DNA of 64,000 bases, from NCBI GenBank assembly GCA_030446715.1, contig JAUJMU010000001.1:597297-661296 (forward strand), read 5' to 3'. Below the pieces are notes generated by a model. The model was not told the origin of the DNA and made no database searches. It was given only the letters and a program-made list of their open reading frames with translations. Below are positions 11,830 through 21,500 of the stretch, piece after piece (the stretch's first letter is position 1; every line of letters starts with the position of its first letter). A program made the translations under genes and the position numbers. The DNA comes from Cytophagales bacterium. GTDB taxonomy: Bacteria > Bacteroidota > Bacteroidia > Cytophagales > 172606-1.

Positions 11830-12948
11830 TTGAAGGGAGCACTGAAAATACAAATCGTCATCTGCGTTCTGTTCACGCTGCTGTACGCCCTGGCTACCCG
11901 CGAAGGCAACCGCAACGGACAGGATTCGGTGCTGTATAAGGGCACCGCCGCCAATATTTATTACCACCGGCAACTGCTTGATGCCGACAACGACCCGCTG
12001 ATGTACCACGCGCCGCTGTATCCGCTCCTCCTGTCGGTAGGCATTCCGTTTCTGCCGGTCTACATCTGGCTGCTGCACCTGGGCAGCGGGCTGGGCATCC
12101 TGTGTCTCTGGACGGCTGTTGCCCGGCAATACCTCCGCAGCAGTGCCGTGCAGTGGGGGTTCGGGCTGTTGCTGGCCCTGTCGGTGCCCCTGCTGATGAT
12201 TGCCGTCCTGGTGTGGTCGGAGGTGGTTTTTCTGCTGCTGCAATCGGTGCACCTGTATCTGCTGCACCGCTTTCTGCCCGAACGGCGTCCAAAATGGCTG
12301 TATCTGGCGGCGGTGGCCGGCTTTCTGATGTTGCTCCAGCGCAACGCGGGGATATTTCTTTTTGCCGGGGTTGGGCTGGGCCTGGTCTTGATTCACCTGC
12401 GGAAGCCTGACCGATTACGTCTGAAGCCGCTTTTAGGGTTCGGCTTCTTATCGCTTACTGGTTTTGCGGCCTGGAACGGGTACCAGATTCTGATCAGTGA
12501 CCACGGGCACGTGGTGCGGGAGCTGCTGCCGGCCTTTACGCCACTGCGCAACTTCGGGCTGGTGTTCGGCGAACTGGGCACCAATTTCCTGCCGGGTGCG
12601 GTGCCGGTTTACCTGCGGGCGGCAGTGGCAGCGGGGCTGCTGGTGTTGTGCGGGTACGGCGTCCGGAAGGATAACGGAAACACCCCGCTGCTGACGGTAT
12701 TGCTGTCGGCGCTGGGCGTATACCTGCTGACGTGGCTCGTGATTCCGGCGTACGAGAACAACATCGGCCGGTTTATGGCGGTGGTGCTGCCGCTATTTTA
12801 CCTGCTGCTCTTTTATGCGCTGCAAATCATCTGGCCCCGCCTGCCCCGGGTGGTCCGGTATATGACTACCGGCGCTGCGGCGGTAGTGCTGCTGTACAAT
12901 GCAGTCCGTATCCTGCACAATGCCCTCAACTGGGGTAACCTGAACTGA
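11830..12948 (+). CDS. multipass membrane protein, glycosyltransferase-39-like
   Basis: 372 residues read from a TTG at 11830; no in-frame ATG is better placed. It has about nine or ten hydrophobic helices (for example IQIVICVLFTLLYALAT, FLPVYIWLLHLGSGLGILCL, LLMIAVLVWSEVVFLLL). The first periplasmic loop after helix 1 is polar and contains DSVLYKGTAANIYYHRQL and YHAPLYPLLLS. This resembles Bacteroidota relatives of ArnT/PMT-type lipid-linked sugar transferases, but the acidic catalytic motif cannot be confirmed. Function unknown. Confidence 0.7.
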   Translation: MKGALKIQIVICVLFTLLYALATREGNRNGQDSVLYKGTAANIYYHRQLLDADNDPLMYHAPLYPLLLSVGIPFLPVYIWLLHLGSGLGILCLWTAVARQYLRSSAVQWGFGLLLALSVPLLMIAVLVWSEVVFLLLQSVHLYLLHRFLPERRPKWLYLAAVAGFLMLLQRNAGIFLFAGVGLGLVLIHLRKPDRLRLKPLLGFGFLSLTGFAAWNGYQILISDHGHVVRELLPAFTPLRNFGLVFGELGTNFLPGAVPVYLRAAVAAGLLVLCGYGVRKDNGNTPLLTVLLSALGVYLLTWLVIPAYENNIGRFMAVVLPLFYLLLFYALQIIWPRLPRVVRYMTTGAAAVVLLYNAVRILHNALNWGNLN

Positions 12949-12956
12949 GAATTGAT

Positions 12957-13046
12957 CTTTGCGCCCTTTGCGTCAACCTTCGCGCCTTTGCGTGATACGT
13001 CTTTTTTTCACGCAAAGGCGCGAAGGTTGACGCAAAGGGCGCAAAG
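12957..13046. repeat. 90-bp perfect hairpin (39-bp arms)
   Basis: Arms at 12957-12995 and 13008-13046 are perfectly complementary over 39 bp around a 12-nt loop containing a T tract. The arms are built from CTTTGCG-type units (CCTTTGCGTCAAC, CGCGCCTTTGCGTGA). It lies between convergent genes and may end transcription from both sides. No gene is seen in 12949-13181. Confidence 0.9.
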
Positions 13047-13181
13047 TTGGCGCAATTCAGCCAATCTATTCATCCGGCGAGTCCTGATGCTGACGTAGCA
13101 AATATCTTCGCCTACCGCTACCGGTCCTGCTGCGGTCAGAAACTGCGCCGGACAAAGCCAGTTGGTGCAGGATAGTAGGAT

Positions 13182-13823
13182 CTAGCGGTTGTTCTTTGCC
13201 CAAATATATGCTCGTCTGCTTGCATATTCGACCTCCGGGTAGTGGTGTCGTTCAATTACATCCATTATTCCAAATCCTGTTTGGGTCAGCAAATCAGTAA
13301 TACGATTGGTTTCAAAAAGATAAAAATCAATGTTTACCTGATGATCAAGGAATTTGTCTAAATGGATTATACCCTCTCCAATATGAAATGAGAACAGGAA
13401 TTGGCCCTGGTCGGAGAGCACTCTCCTGATTTCTTTGAATGCCGTTTGGAGTTGCTCATAGTCAAAATGCACAATTGAGTAAAAGGCAATTGCTGAAGCA
13501 AAAAAGTGGTCAGCATAAGGCAGACTTAACATATCAGCCGCTGCGAAATCAAGGTGCGGGTTTATCTTTTTGGCCACGCTCACCATTTCACAAGAAATAT
13601 CTACGCCGATAATATTTGTCATCCTGCAATCAGCTAAAAATTTTGTTGTCTGTCCGGGACCACAACCTATGTCAACTGATTTGCCTTTAGCTGCATTTTC
13701 AGAAGCGAATGCTTGCAATAAAATTCGGTCAAGATGCTTGTGTACTAATTCATTACTGAATTTGTCAGCATAGTTTTTTGCTGTTTTGTCATAGCATTTA
13801 ATGATCTCCTTTTGTTCCTGCAT
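13182..13823 (-). CDS. class I SAM-dependent methyltransferase
   Basis: 213 residues of the Methyltransf_11/25 type. Motif I SVDIGCGPGQTTKFLAD (residues ~49-65) binds SAM; IGVDISCEMV and AAADMLSLPYADHFF follow as motifs II and III. The substrate cannot be read from sequence. The gene is visibly more AT-rich than fumC and nadC on either side and uses A/T-ending codons, which suggests recent acquisition. It is not coupled to either neighbour. Confidence 0.85.
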   Translation of the reverse strand: MQEQKEIIKCYDKTAKNYADKFSNELVHKHLDRILLQAFASENAAKGKSVDIGCGPGQTTKFLADCRMTNIIGVDISCEMVSVAKKINPHLDFAAADMLSLPYADHFFASAIAFYSIVHFDYEQLQTAFKEIRRVLSDQGQFLFSFHIGEGIIHLDKFLDHQVNIDFYLFETNRITDLLTQTGFGIMDVIERHHYPEVEYASRRAYIWAKNNR

Positions 13824-13930
13824 AACTTTTTTTCAATAACCGCTGACAAATAATCAGAAGACCAAAAGTATTCCGTAAGCAATAATATGCCCACTGACAG
13901 ACCAGTACTGCCTGACAACGAACAACTAGT

Positions 13931-14788
13931 TCAATACGCCTTCAGACTAATATCCAGACTCTTGGTGGAGTGGGTAAGGGCACCGACGGATATAAAGTCC
14001 ACTCCCGTTTCAGCTACCGCCCCAATCGTAGATTCGGTGATGCCGCCGGAGGCTTCCGTCATGTATTTGCCATGAATACGGGCCACCGCCTCCCGCATGA
14101 TATCCGGCGACATATTGTCCAGCATGATCCGGAAGATGCCGCCAACATCCAGCACCTCGTCCACTTCGTCGAGGCTGCGGGTTTCGATTACAATTTTCAG
14201 GTCTTTGCCGGTCTGGCGCAGGTAGTCGCGGGTAGACCGGATGGCCTGGGTGATGCCGCCGGCGTAATCTACGTGGTTGTCTTTCAGAATGATCATATCA
14301 AACAGCCCAAAGCGGTGGTTTACGCCTCCGCCGATGGCAACGGCCCACTTTTCCATCAGCCGGAAATTGGGCGTGGTTTTGCGGGTGTCCAGCAGTTTGG
14401 CTTTGGTGTGGGCAATCATACCGGCGAGGCGGCGGGTGTGGGTGGCAATGCCGCTCATGCGCTGCATGCAATTGAGCACCAGCCGCTCAGCCGTTAAAAT
14501 AGACTGCGCCTTTCCCTTTACAGTAAGGCCGATGTCGCCGGGCTTCACCAGGGCTCCGTCTCCGATCTTTATATCTACTTCCAGCTGCGGGTCTACGGCG
14601 TGGAAAATCGTTGGGGCCAGTTCAACTCCCGCCAGTATACCGGTATCCTTGATCAGCAGCCGGGCCTGCCCCGCGGCGGTTGCCGGCACGGAGGCCAGCG
14701 AAGAGTGGTCGCCGTCACCTACATCTTCGCGGAGGGCATTTTCAATAAACTGCCGTACGGCTTCGGAAGTAAGGTAGGAGAGGTTCAT
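13931..14788 (-). CDS. nadC: nicotinate-nucleotide diphosphorylase (carboxylating)
   Basis: Converts quinolinate and PRPP to nicotinate mononucleotide in de novo NAD synthesis. 285 residues, the normal NadC length. Conserved stretches include QRMSGIATHTRRL (residues ~108-120), LLDTRKTTPNFRLMEKWAV (~131-149) and GGVNHRFGLFDMIILKDNH. nadA and nadB are not in the window. A perfect -7 box ends only four bases before the ATG, so the mRNA may start at or very near the start codon. Confidence 0.96.
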   Translation of the reverse strand: MNLSYLTSEAVRQFIENALREDVGDGDHSSLASVPATAAGQARLLIKDTGILAGVELAPTIFHAVDPQLEVDIKIGDGALVKPGDIGLTVKGKAQSILTAERLVLNCMQRMSGIATHTRRLAGMIAHTKAKLLDTRKTTPNFRLMEKWAVAIGGGVNHRFGLFDMIILKDNHVDYAGGITQAIRSTRDYLRQTGKDLKIVIETRSLDEVDEVLDVGGIFRIMLDNMSPDIMREAVARIHGKYMTEASGGITESTIGAVAETGVDFISVGALTHSTKSLDISLKAY

Positions 14789-14792
14789 GGGG

Positions 14793-14800
14793 CAAAGTTA
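14793..14800 (-). promoter_or_regulatory. -7 box abutting the nadC start
   Basis: TAACTTTG on the minus strand, exact TAnnTTTG, followed by CCCC and the ATG. Transcription normally begins about 5-8 nt after this box, which would give a leaderless transcript. Confidence 0.5.
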
Positions 14801-14831
14801 GGTCAGGAAAGGACGTTTTCGACGGAGCCGC

Positions 14832-14870
14832 AAAAAAGAGCCGTGTCCCTTATCAAAACGGGACACGGCT
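14832..14870 (-). terminator. terminator after the DUF4783 gene
   Basis: Perfect 11-bp stem AGCCGTGTCCC / GGGACACGGCT around a 10-nt loop, followed on the minus strand by CTTTTTT. It separates the DUF4783 gene from nadC. Confidence 0.85.
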
Positions 14871-14896
14871 TTATAAGTTGAAATTTTATGCTCTTT

Positions 14897-15346
14897 CTAT
14901 TCCCGCCGGAAGTCGATCCGGTCGATCAGGTATTTGCCGCCAAATTGCTTCAGCACAATGTATACCAGATACTTGCCATTCTGCGACTGGTAGGTGCCGG
15001 TGCTGTACTGGGCACCTTCCGGCGATGATCCCTGGTGTACGTAATTAAAATCTTTGGCGGGGTTCTTCTGGAAAAAATTCTTCAGGATCAACTCCGCCTG
15101 CGTGTTGCTTACCTTGTCAAACTCCACATTTTCAGACTCCACGATCAGTTCAAGATCATGGTTGAAATACCGGGCAAGGTCGCGGGAGTTACCCGTTTTC
15201 AGCGCCGTTTTTGCTCCGCTGAATACATCGCCCTGCGCCTGGGCCGCCACGGGAAGATTAAAAAATACAATTCCGGCCAACAGCCACACCCAAATTCCTG
15301 CTCTGATAAAAATATTCATGGAAATGATCCGTAAAAATTTGTTCAT
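14897..15346 (-). CDS. DUF4783 exported protein
   Basis: 149 residues. A signal peptide (IRAGIWVWLLAGIVFFNLPV, ending AAQAQ) precedes a small alpha+beta domain of the NTF2-like DUF4783 type with GDVFSGAKTALKTGNSRDLA, FNHDLELIVES and KYLVYIVLKQFGGKYLIDRI. The family is typical of Bacteroidota and its role is unknown. The ATG at 15346 is used; an internal ATG nine codons on (MNIFIRAG) would give a more compact signal peptide and is a real alternative. Confidence 0.8.
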   Translation of the reverse strand: MNKFLRIISMNIFIRAGIWVWLLAGIVFFNLPVAAQAQGDVFSGAKTALKTGNSRDLARYFNHDLELIVESENVEFDKVSNTQAELILKNFFQKNPAKDFNYVHQGSSPEGAQYSTGTYQSQNGKYLVYIVLKQFGGKYLIDRIDFRRE

Positions 15347-15492
15347 TCAGTATTTCGCTAAAACTATGCCAAAAGCAAAGATTCTAAATTAAACCTTTTT
15401 TTGGAAAAAGCGTCAAAAGAGGTTTTTGCTACCGGTCTTCCCGGAGTGCAATGCAGAAGTATGTCCCGCAGACTGCCTGTATATGTCCCGCC

Positions 15493-15571
15493 GATGTTCG
15501 CGGATAAGGGCGGAGATAAACGCAGATTTCTCAGGAATCCGCGCAAATCTGCGGCTAAGTCCGCGAACATC
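15493..15571. repeat. imperfect palindrome, GCGGATAAGGGCGGAGAT family
   Basis: GATGTTCGCGGA at the left end and TCCGCGAACATC at the right end are complementary, with partially complementary CGCAGATTT / CAAATCTGCG inside. A longer relative is at 47268-47360. The rest of 15347-15706 shows no gene. Confidence 0.75.
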
Positions 15572-15706
15572 TGCGAGAAAACCTCTCCGGCGGGAAATCA
15601 TCCGCGGAAAACAGCAGGAAATCCTCTCTGTTGCCCATTCCCGAAGGCCAGAACCACCTCCCGGCGATTTTCCGGAACGTAATGTCAGCCAACACGTTTC
15701 TACCCG

Positions 15707-15714
15707 TATCTTTG
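15707..15714 (+). promoter_or_regulatory. -7 box of gpmI
   Basis: TATCTTTG, exact TAnnTTTG, 45 bp before the ATG at 15760. The placement rules against longer upstream in-frame starts. Confidence 0.55.
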
Positions 15715-15759
15715 CGGCGAAACCGGAAAATAAAACAAGCCTTAAACGAACGACAGATT

Positions 15760-17283
15760 ATGCAGAAGAAAGTGGTTCTTATGATACTCGACGGCTGGGG
15801 CATTGCCACCGACCCCAAAGTTTCGGCTATAGATCAGGCCAATACACCTTTCGTTGATTCGCTGTACCTCCAGTATCCGCACAGCAGGTTACAAACTTCC
15901 GGTCTGGATGTGGGCCTGCCTGCCGGACAGATGGGCAATTCGGAAGTTGGCCACATGAACATCGGTGCCGGCAAAGTGGTGTATCAGGACCTGGTGAAAA
16001 TCAACAAAGCCGTTGAGGAACATACGCTTGACAACGAACCGGTGCTGGCCGATGCCATTGAGTATGCCAAAAAGAACGGACGCAAAGTGCATTTTATCGG
16101 CCTTGTTTCCGACGGAGGCGTGCATTCCCACATAGATCACCTCAAAGGGCTTTGCCACATTGCCCTGAATAAAAACTTTACCGACTTCTTCGTGCATGCT
16201 TTTACCGACGGCCGCGACACCGACCCCAAAAGCGGGTTGGGCTTTTTGCGCGACCTGGAAGGCACCCTTGCCCTGACGGGCGGAAAACTCGCATCTGTTA
16301 CCGGCCGCTACTACGCCATGGACCGCGACAACCGCTGGGAACGGGTGAAGCTGGCTTACGATGCCATGGTACGCGGCGTGGGTGAACCCACTACTGACCC
16401 GCTGGGCGCCGTACAGAAATCCTATGACGCCGGCGTAACCGACGAATTCATCAAACCCATTATCGCAACGAACGGTGAGAATCAGCCGGTGGCTGCGATT
16501 GCCGGGGGCGACGTGGTGCTGTGCTTCAACTTCCGCACGGACCGGGGCCGCGAAATTACGCAGGCGCTGACGCAGAAGGATTTTCCGGAGCATGACATGC
16601 GGAAGCTGAACCTGTACTACGTGACCATGACCAACTACGACGATAAATTCCAGAACGTACAGGTCATTTTTGATAAGGACAACCTTCGGAATACCCTCGG
16701 AGAGGTGTTGGCCGCCGCCGGCAGGAAGCAGATCCGCATTGCCGAAACCGAAAAGTACCCGCACGTGACCTTCTTCTTTTCCGGAGGCCGGGAGAATGAG
16801 TTTGAAGGCGAAAGGCGGCTGATGTGCCCCTCGCCCAAAGTGGCTACCTACGACCTGCAGCCCGAAATGAGTGCCTTCGACATCCGCGATGCAATTGTGC
16901 CCGAACTACAGAAAGGCGAAGTGGATTTTGTATGCCTTAACTTTGCCAATGCCGACATGGTAGGCCATACCGGCGTGTTCGAAGCCGCCGTAAAAGCCTG
17001 CGAAGTCGTGGACCAGTGTGCCGCAGCCGTAGTGAAGGCCGCTTTGGATAACGGATACACAGTTTTGATCATCGCCGACCACGGTAACTCCGACTGTCTG
17101 ATCAATCCCGACGGCAGCCCCAACACGGCGCATACCACCAACCCGGTGCCGTGCATACTGGTGGATAATGGCTATAAGGGCAAGATTACGGATGGCCGGC
17201 TGGGCGACATTGCCCCCACCATTCTGGCACTGATGGGCGTGCCCCAGCCCGCTGAAATGACCGGCCGCTCCCTGTTGAAATAG
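15760..17283 (+). CDS. gpmI: 2,3-bisphosphoglycerate-independent phosphoglycerate mutase
   Basis: Interconverts 3- and 2-phosphoglycerate in glycolysis using two Mn ions and a phosphoserine intermediate. 507 residues, the standard GpmI length. Motifs: LMILDGWGI (residues ~6-14), the catalytic serine segment QMGNSEVGHMNIGAG, FTDGRDTDPKSG, and the C-terminal metal site LIIADHGNSDCL and NTAHTTNPVPCIL. I start at MQKKVVLMILDGWG, downstream of the promoter box, rather than at an earlier in-frame ATG. Monocistronic. Confidence 0.97.
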   Translation: MQKKVVLMILDGWGIATDPKVSAIDQANTPFVDSLYLQYPHSRLQTSGLDVGLPAGQMGNSEVGHMNIGAGKVVYQDLVKINKAVEEHTLDNEPVLADAIEYAKKNGRKVHFIGLVSDGGVHSHIDHLKGLCHIALNKNFTDFFVHAFTDGRDTDPKSGLGFLRDLEGTLALTGGKLASVTGRYYAMDRDNRWERVKLAYDAMVRGVGEPTTDPLGAVQKSYDAGVTDEFIKPIIATNGENQPVAAIAGGDVVLCFNFRTDRGREITQALTQKDFPEHDMRKLNLYYVTMTNYDDKFQNVQVIFDKDNLRNTLGEVLAAAGRKQIRIAETEKYPHVTFFFSGGRENEFEGERRLMCPSPKVATYDLQPEMSAFDIRDAIVPELQKGEVDFVCLNFANADMVGHTGVFEAAVKACEVVDQCAAAVVKAALDNGYTVLIIADHGNSDCLINPDGSPNTAHTTNPVPCILVDNGYKGKITDGRLGDIAPTILALMGVPQPAEMTGRSLLK

Positions 17284-17416
17284 TAGGCCGACGGGAGAAG
17301 GCACGCATAAGATATAAGGCGGGAGACTAAGCAATGAGACGGACTGACGATCAGCAGAGAGCAGTTTTCTACTTGAATTTAATCCTTCCCGCATATACAC
17401 TGCCCGGCTCCCGCGG

Positions 17417-17445
17417 ACTACAAAAGTTTCCGGAGCTTTTGTAGT
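17417..17445. terminator. hairpin downstream of gpmI
   Basis: Perfect 10-bp arms ACTACAAAAG / CTTTTGTAGT around a 9-nt loop, about 135 bp after the gpmI stop. The T run after it is poor, so termination is only suggested. The rest of 17284-17664 shows nothing else clear. Confidence 0.45.
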
Positions 17446-17664
17446 TTGTTACAGAAGGCGTCACAACCTCTCAGACAAGGAGGGATGCTCATCCCTTGCG
17501 TTCTGGTTTCCGGCAAGTTATGTCGCCTTCTGAACTTCTCCACTCCCGGCTTACGGGCACTTATAAGCAGCTGTCCGTTGTTGGGACAGAAATACCCGGG
17601 AGATAAATTATTCAATAAAAACAAAATGCCTGGAACAGGTGCTCCGTTACGTATTCAGTACACC

Positions 17665-18264
17665 ATGGCCAAATTCTCAAGCGTAAGCCCCGTGAAACGT
17701 CTCCGGTTTCCGGTCTTCCGTCTCCTGTCTGCCATCTTACCTCTTCTGCTGGCCTCCTGCGGCGATGTGGCCGAAAGCACCGATAGCCGGTTTGTGGCCC
17801 TTGAGCCGCTGATCGATGAACAGGTAAAGCTGCTGCAAGCCCTCAATCCACAGGTGGAGAAGCGGATCGTGTCGGAGGGCAGTGAGGAAACGCAGACCTC
17901 CGGCAACATTGACTGGCAGAAAGAACTGTCGGCTTTCCGGCAGGCCGACCTCAGCAAGCCCGGCCTGCGGGGCGCCTACACCGTGCAGGAGGAGGCTCCC
18001 AACGTGCGGGTGTACCGGGTCAAACCCGGCGAAAAGGAAGACGTTCGCGAACTAAGGATTGTTTTTACCGGGGACAACCGCGTCAAATCCCTGCAGACGC
18101 TGGTGGAAGACCAGAACTATCTGTACCACACCCGCCGCACGTTTCACGTGGAATTTGCCGAAAGAAAAGACAAGTGGCTGCTGGATCAGTACCGGATTGA
18201 TGGTTTCCAGAAAATGATGTGGAGCAGGGAGAAGCCCTTCTCTGTCCGCGCAAAGGTGCTCTGA
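17665..18264 (+). CDS. putative lipoprotein of unknown function
   Basis: 199 residues. The N-terminus from the ATG at 17665 gives a basic segment (SPVKRLRFPVFR), a hydrophobic stretch and a lipobox LLLASCGD, so it is probably lipidated at that Cys. The mature part is charged, with VALEPLIDEQVKLLQALNPQ and a C-terminal beta-rich region (RELRIVFTGDNRVKSLQTLV, YHTRRTFHVEFAERKDKWLL). I do not recognise a family. An upstream in-frame extension is disfavoured because it would bury the signal sequence. Confidence 0.75.
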   Translation: MAKFSSVSPVKRLRFPVFRLLSAILPLLLASCGDVAESTDSRFVALEPLIDEQVKLLQALNPQVEKRIVSEGSEETQTSGNIDWQKELSAFRQADLSKPGLRGAYTVQEEAPNVRVYRVKPGEKEDVRELRIVFTGDNRVKSLQTLVEDQNYLYHTRRTFHVEFAERKDKWLLDQYRIDGFQKMMWSREKPFSVRAKVL

Positions 18265-18573
18265 GAAACAGTTTTAAGAGGCCGCCCCGCAGCTGCTGCC
18301 TGCCGGTTCACCAGCCGTGACGGGCTATTGGTTTCCGGCAACCCGGCAGGCATACTCCCGGTTTTGGAGCACAACTATTTTTTTAGAAAGACGTACACAA
18401 TCTGTTATCCTTTCAGGAATCAGACAGGCAGGAGCAGAGCCGTGGCCTGTGCCGGATAATTTTCTTGCCCTGACTGATAGCTTTTCCGCGCTGCCTGTCG
18501 CGGGAAAGACGTTTTGCTGATCCCGGGGACCTTTACCACTACATATTTTCTTTCTGCCGGAAATGCTTTTCAT

Positions 18574-21500
18574 ATGAACAATCTTCAGGCAGGTACTTCG
18601 CCCCTGACCGGGAACCCGCTCCAGTTTGCCCATACTCTGCTTGGGGAACTGGAGGAGGGAGTAGCCACGCTGAACCACAGCAATCAGATCACCTACTGCA
18701 ATGCGGCCTTTGAACAACTGGTACACAAACCGGCCCAGGCCATATACGGCTTTCTGCTGACTGACCTGTTTCCGGATGCCGGGCTGCCGGAAATTTTACC
18801 CGTCAGCGGCTACCGGCAGCAACTGGCCGGCTATCCGGGCAGTCCACTGTCACTGCAGGTGGTCCCGATCCCGGCGGAAGGAGCCCCCGATGCCGGCGGG
18901 AAGCTGGTGATTTTGAAAAAAACCGCAGATACCACCGGTAGTCCCCTCTCCCCGCAACTTTCCGGGAAAATACTGAGTGCCGCACCGGCTCTGGTAGCGG
19001 TATACGAAATTGCCTCCGGCGGGTGTATGTACGTCAACCAGACCGCCGCTCATACCCTCGGTTACCAGCCGGCCGAATGGACTGCCAGTGGACCGGATTT
19101 TGCCGTCAGCCTCCTGCATCCTGACGACGCCGCCCGGCTGATTGCCGGTGCCGGCAGCGTCCTGAGGGGATTGCATGCGGGCGAAACGGACCAGACCGGC
19201 AGTAGGCCAGACCTGCCCGAGTTCCGGATCAGGCACAAAAACGGAGATTGGAAATGGCTGCAGGTAGCCAGCATAATACCCGAACGGGACACGGCCGGCC
19301 GGTTGCAGCAGGTGGCCGTGGTGCTGGCGGACGTAACCGATTCCAGGAGCACCGGCGAGAAGATGATCCGCAATGAAGCCATGCTGGCCCGGGCGCAGGC
19401 AGCGGCCGGCTTCGGGCTATGGGAATATCACGTGGCCGACAGTCGCATGGAGTGGTCGGATGAAATGTACCGCATCTACGGGTATCAACCTGGCGAAGTG
19501 GAGGTGAGTCTGCAACTGTATGCCCGGGTGCTGCACCCGGAAGACTGCGCCCGGTTCAGGCAGGAAGTGGAGCAGATCATACGCGATCACCGCCCTTACA
19601 CTGCCCAGCGACGCATTTTCCGGCCCGATGGCACCATGCGCTACCTGGTTTCCCGCACCGATCTGGTAAAGGATGAAGACGGCACCCTACTGAAAGTGAT
19701 CGGATTTACGGTAGATGTGACTGACCTGCAACACGCCCGGCAGGAACTGAACGAAAAGGGGCATTTTATCGGCCGCATCACCGAAACCACCCCCGATGTG
19801 CTGTACATCTACGACCTGAAACAGCAGCGCAACGTGTACGCCAACCGCCGTTTGCCGGAAGTACTTGGCTTCACGCCAGAAGAAGTGCAGCAGATGGGCG
19901 ACCGTTTTCTGGCCCTGTTTACCCACGCCGACGATTTTCCGAAAGTCCGGGAGGCAATGGAAAAGCTGGCCCTTGCTTCGGATACCGAGGTGGTTGAGGT
20001 AGAATACCGGATTATGGACCCGCAGGGAAACTGGCACTGGTTCTTTGACCGGACTACCGTATTCAGCCGTGACCCTGACGGATCGGTGCGGCAGGTGTTG
20101 GGCTCCTCGCAGGATGTGACCGACCGCAAGAAAGGCGCGGAAGAACTCCGCTACAAAAACCGCCTGATTGGTTTGATTCTCTCCGGCTTTCCGCTGGTTC
20201 TCAGCCGGATCAGCAAAGACGGTATTCTGCTGGAGGCAACCGGGCCGGGCCTGCGCAACATGGGCCTCTCCGAAAATCAGCCGGCAGGCCTCAATCTGCT
20301 CAGTCAGTACCCGGACATTGCGCCCTATATCCGGGAGGTGATGAAGGGCAACAAAGCCACCTTCTTATCCGAAATGGAGGTGGAGGGCGAAAAGAAATAT
20401 TTCCAGAACTATTACTTCTACGATCAGGAGCAGGACTGCGCCGTAGGCTTTTCGGTAGATGTTACCGAACAGAAGGAAGCCGAGGAAAAGCTGGCCGAAA
20501 GCCGCCGGTTCATTGAGCAGATCACCAGCGCCATTCCGCAGATCATCTACGTGTTTGACCTGATAGAGGGACGCAATATCTACCTCAACCGGGAGGTGTA
20601 TACCTCGCTGGGTTACTCTCCGGAGCAGATTGCCACCATGGGCAGCCGGGTGCTCGAAGAACTGCAGCCGCCCGAGGAGCGGGAAATGGTACAGCGGCAC
20701 TTTGAACGGGTAGCCGTCATGCCCGATCAGGTACACGAACTGGAGTACCGGATGAAAGACGCCGGAGGCAACTGGCGGTGGTTCTACTGCCGCGACATTC
20801 TGTTTAAATCCACGCCTGAAGGCAAACCCTGGCAGGTACTCGGCTCCACCCAGGACATTACTGCCCGGAAAAGATCCGAGGAAGAACTTCGTTTCAAGAA
20901 TAAAATCATTGAAGGCATCCTGTCCAATCTGCCGGTGATTCTGTGCCGGATTGATGAGGAAGGCGTAATCCGGGAGTCAGTAGGTGCCGGCCTGCGGCAG
21001 CTGGGCCGCCAGGATGGCGGGATCGTAGGAGAAAACGTGTTCACAAACCCGGGTTACGCGGGCGTATCGGCTTACATCCGGCGGGTGCTACAGGGCGGGA
21101 GCATTACTTTTGTGGGCCATCCGGTCCATCAGGGAAAATCTTTTTATTTTCTCAACTACTACTACTTTGACCCGGAGCAGCGGATGGCCGTGGGTTTTTC
21201 CCTGGATATTTCGCAGCAGAAGGAAACAGAAGAAAAGCTTAAAAGAAGCGAGGAGCAGTTGCGTGAACTGAACACCGGACTGGAGCGGCGGGTACAGGAA
21301 CGCACCGCCGAACTGACGGCCAGCGAAGAACGGTACCGCGCCTTTGTGCAGCAGAGTTCGGAGGCCATCTGGCGGTTTGAGTTCGATGGAATCCGGGAGC
21401 TGGATACCTCCCTGCCGGAAGACGAACAGATTGACCTGATTTACCGGCACGCGTACCTGGCTGAGTGCAACGATACCATGGCGCAGATGTACGGCTACGA

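Noticed and set aside
12102-12410. Small plus-strand frame within the membrane protein gene at 11830
   Set aside because: It is an alternative frame of a gene with clear transmembrane periodicity and contains no motif.
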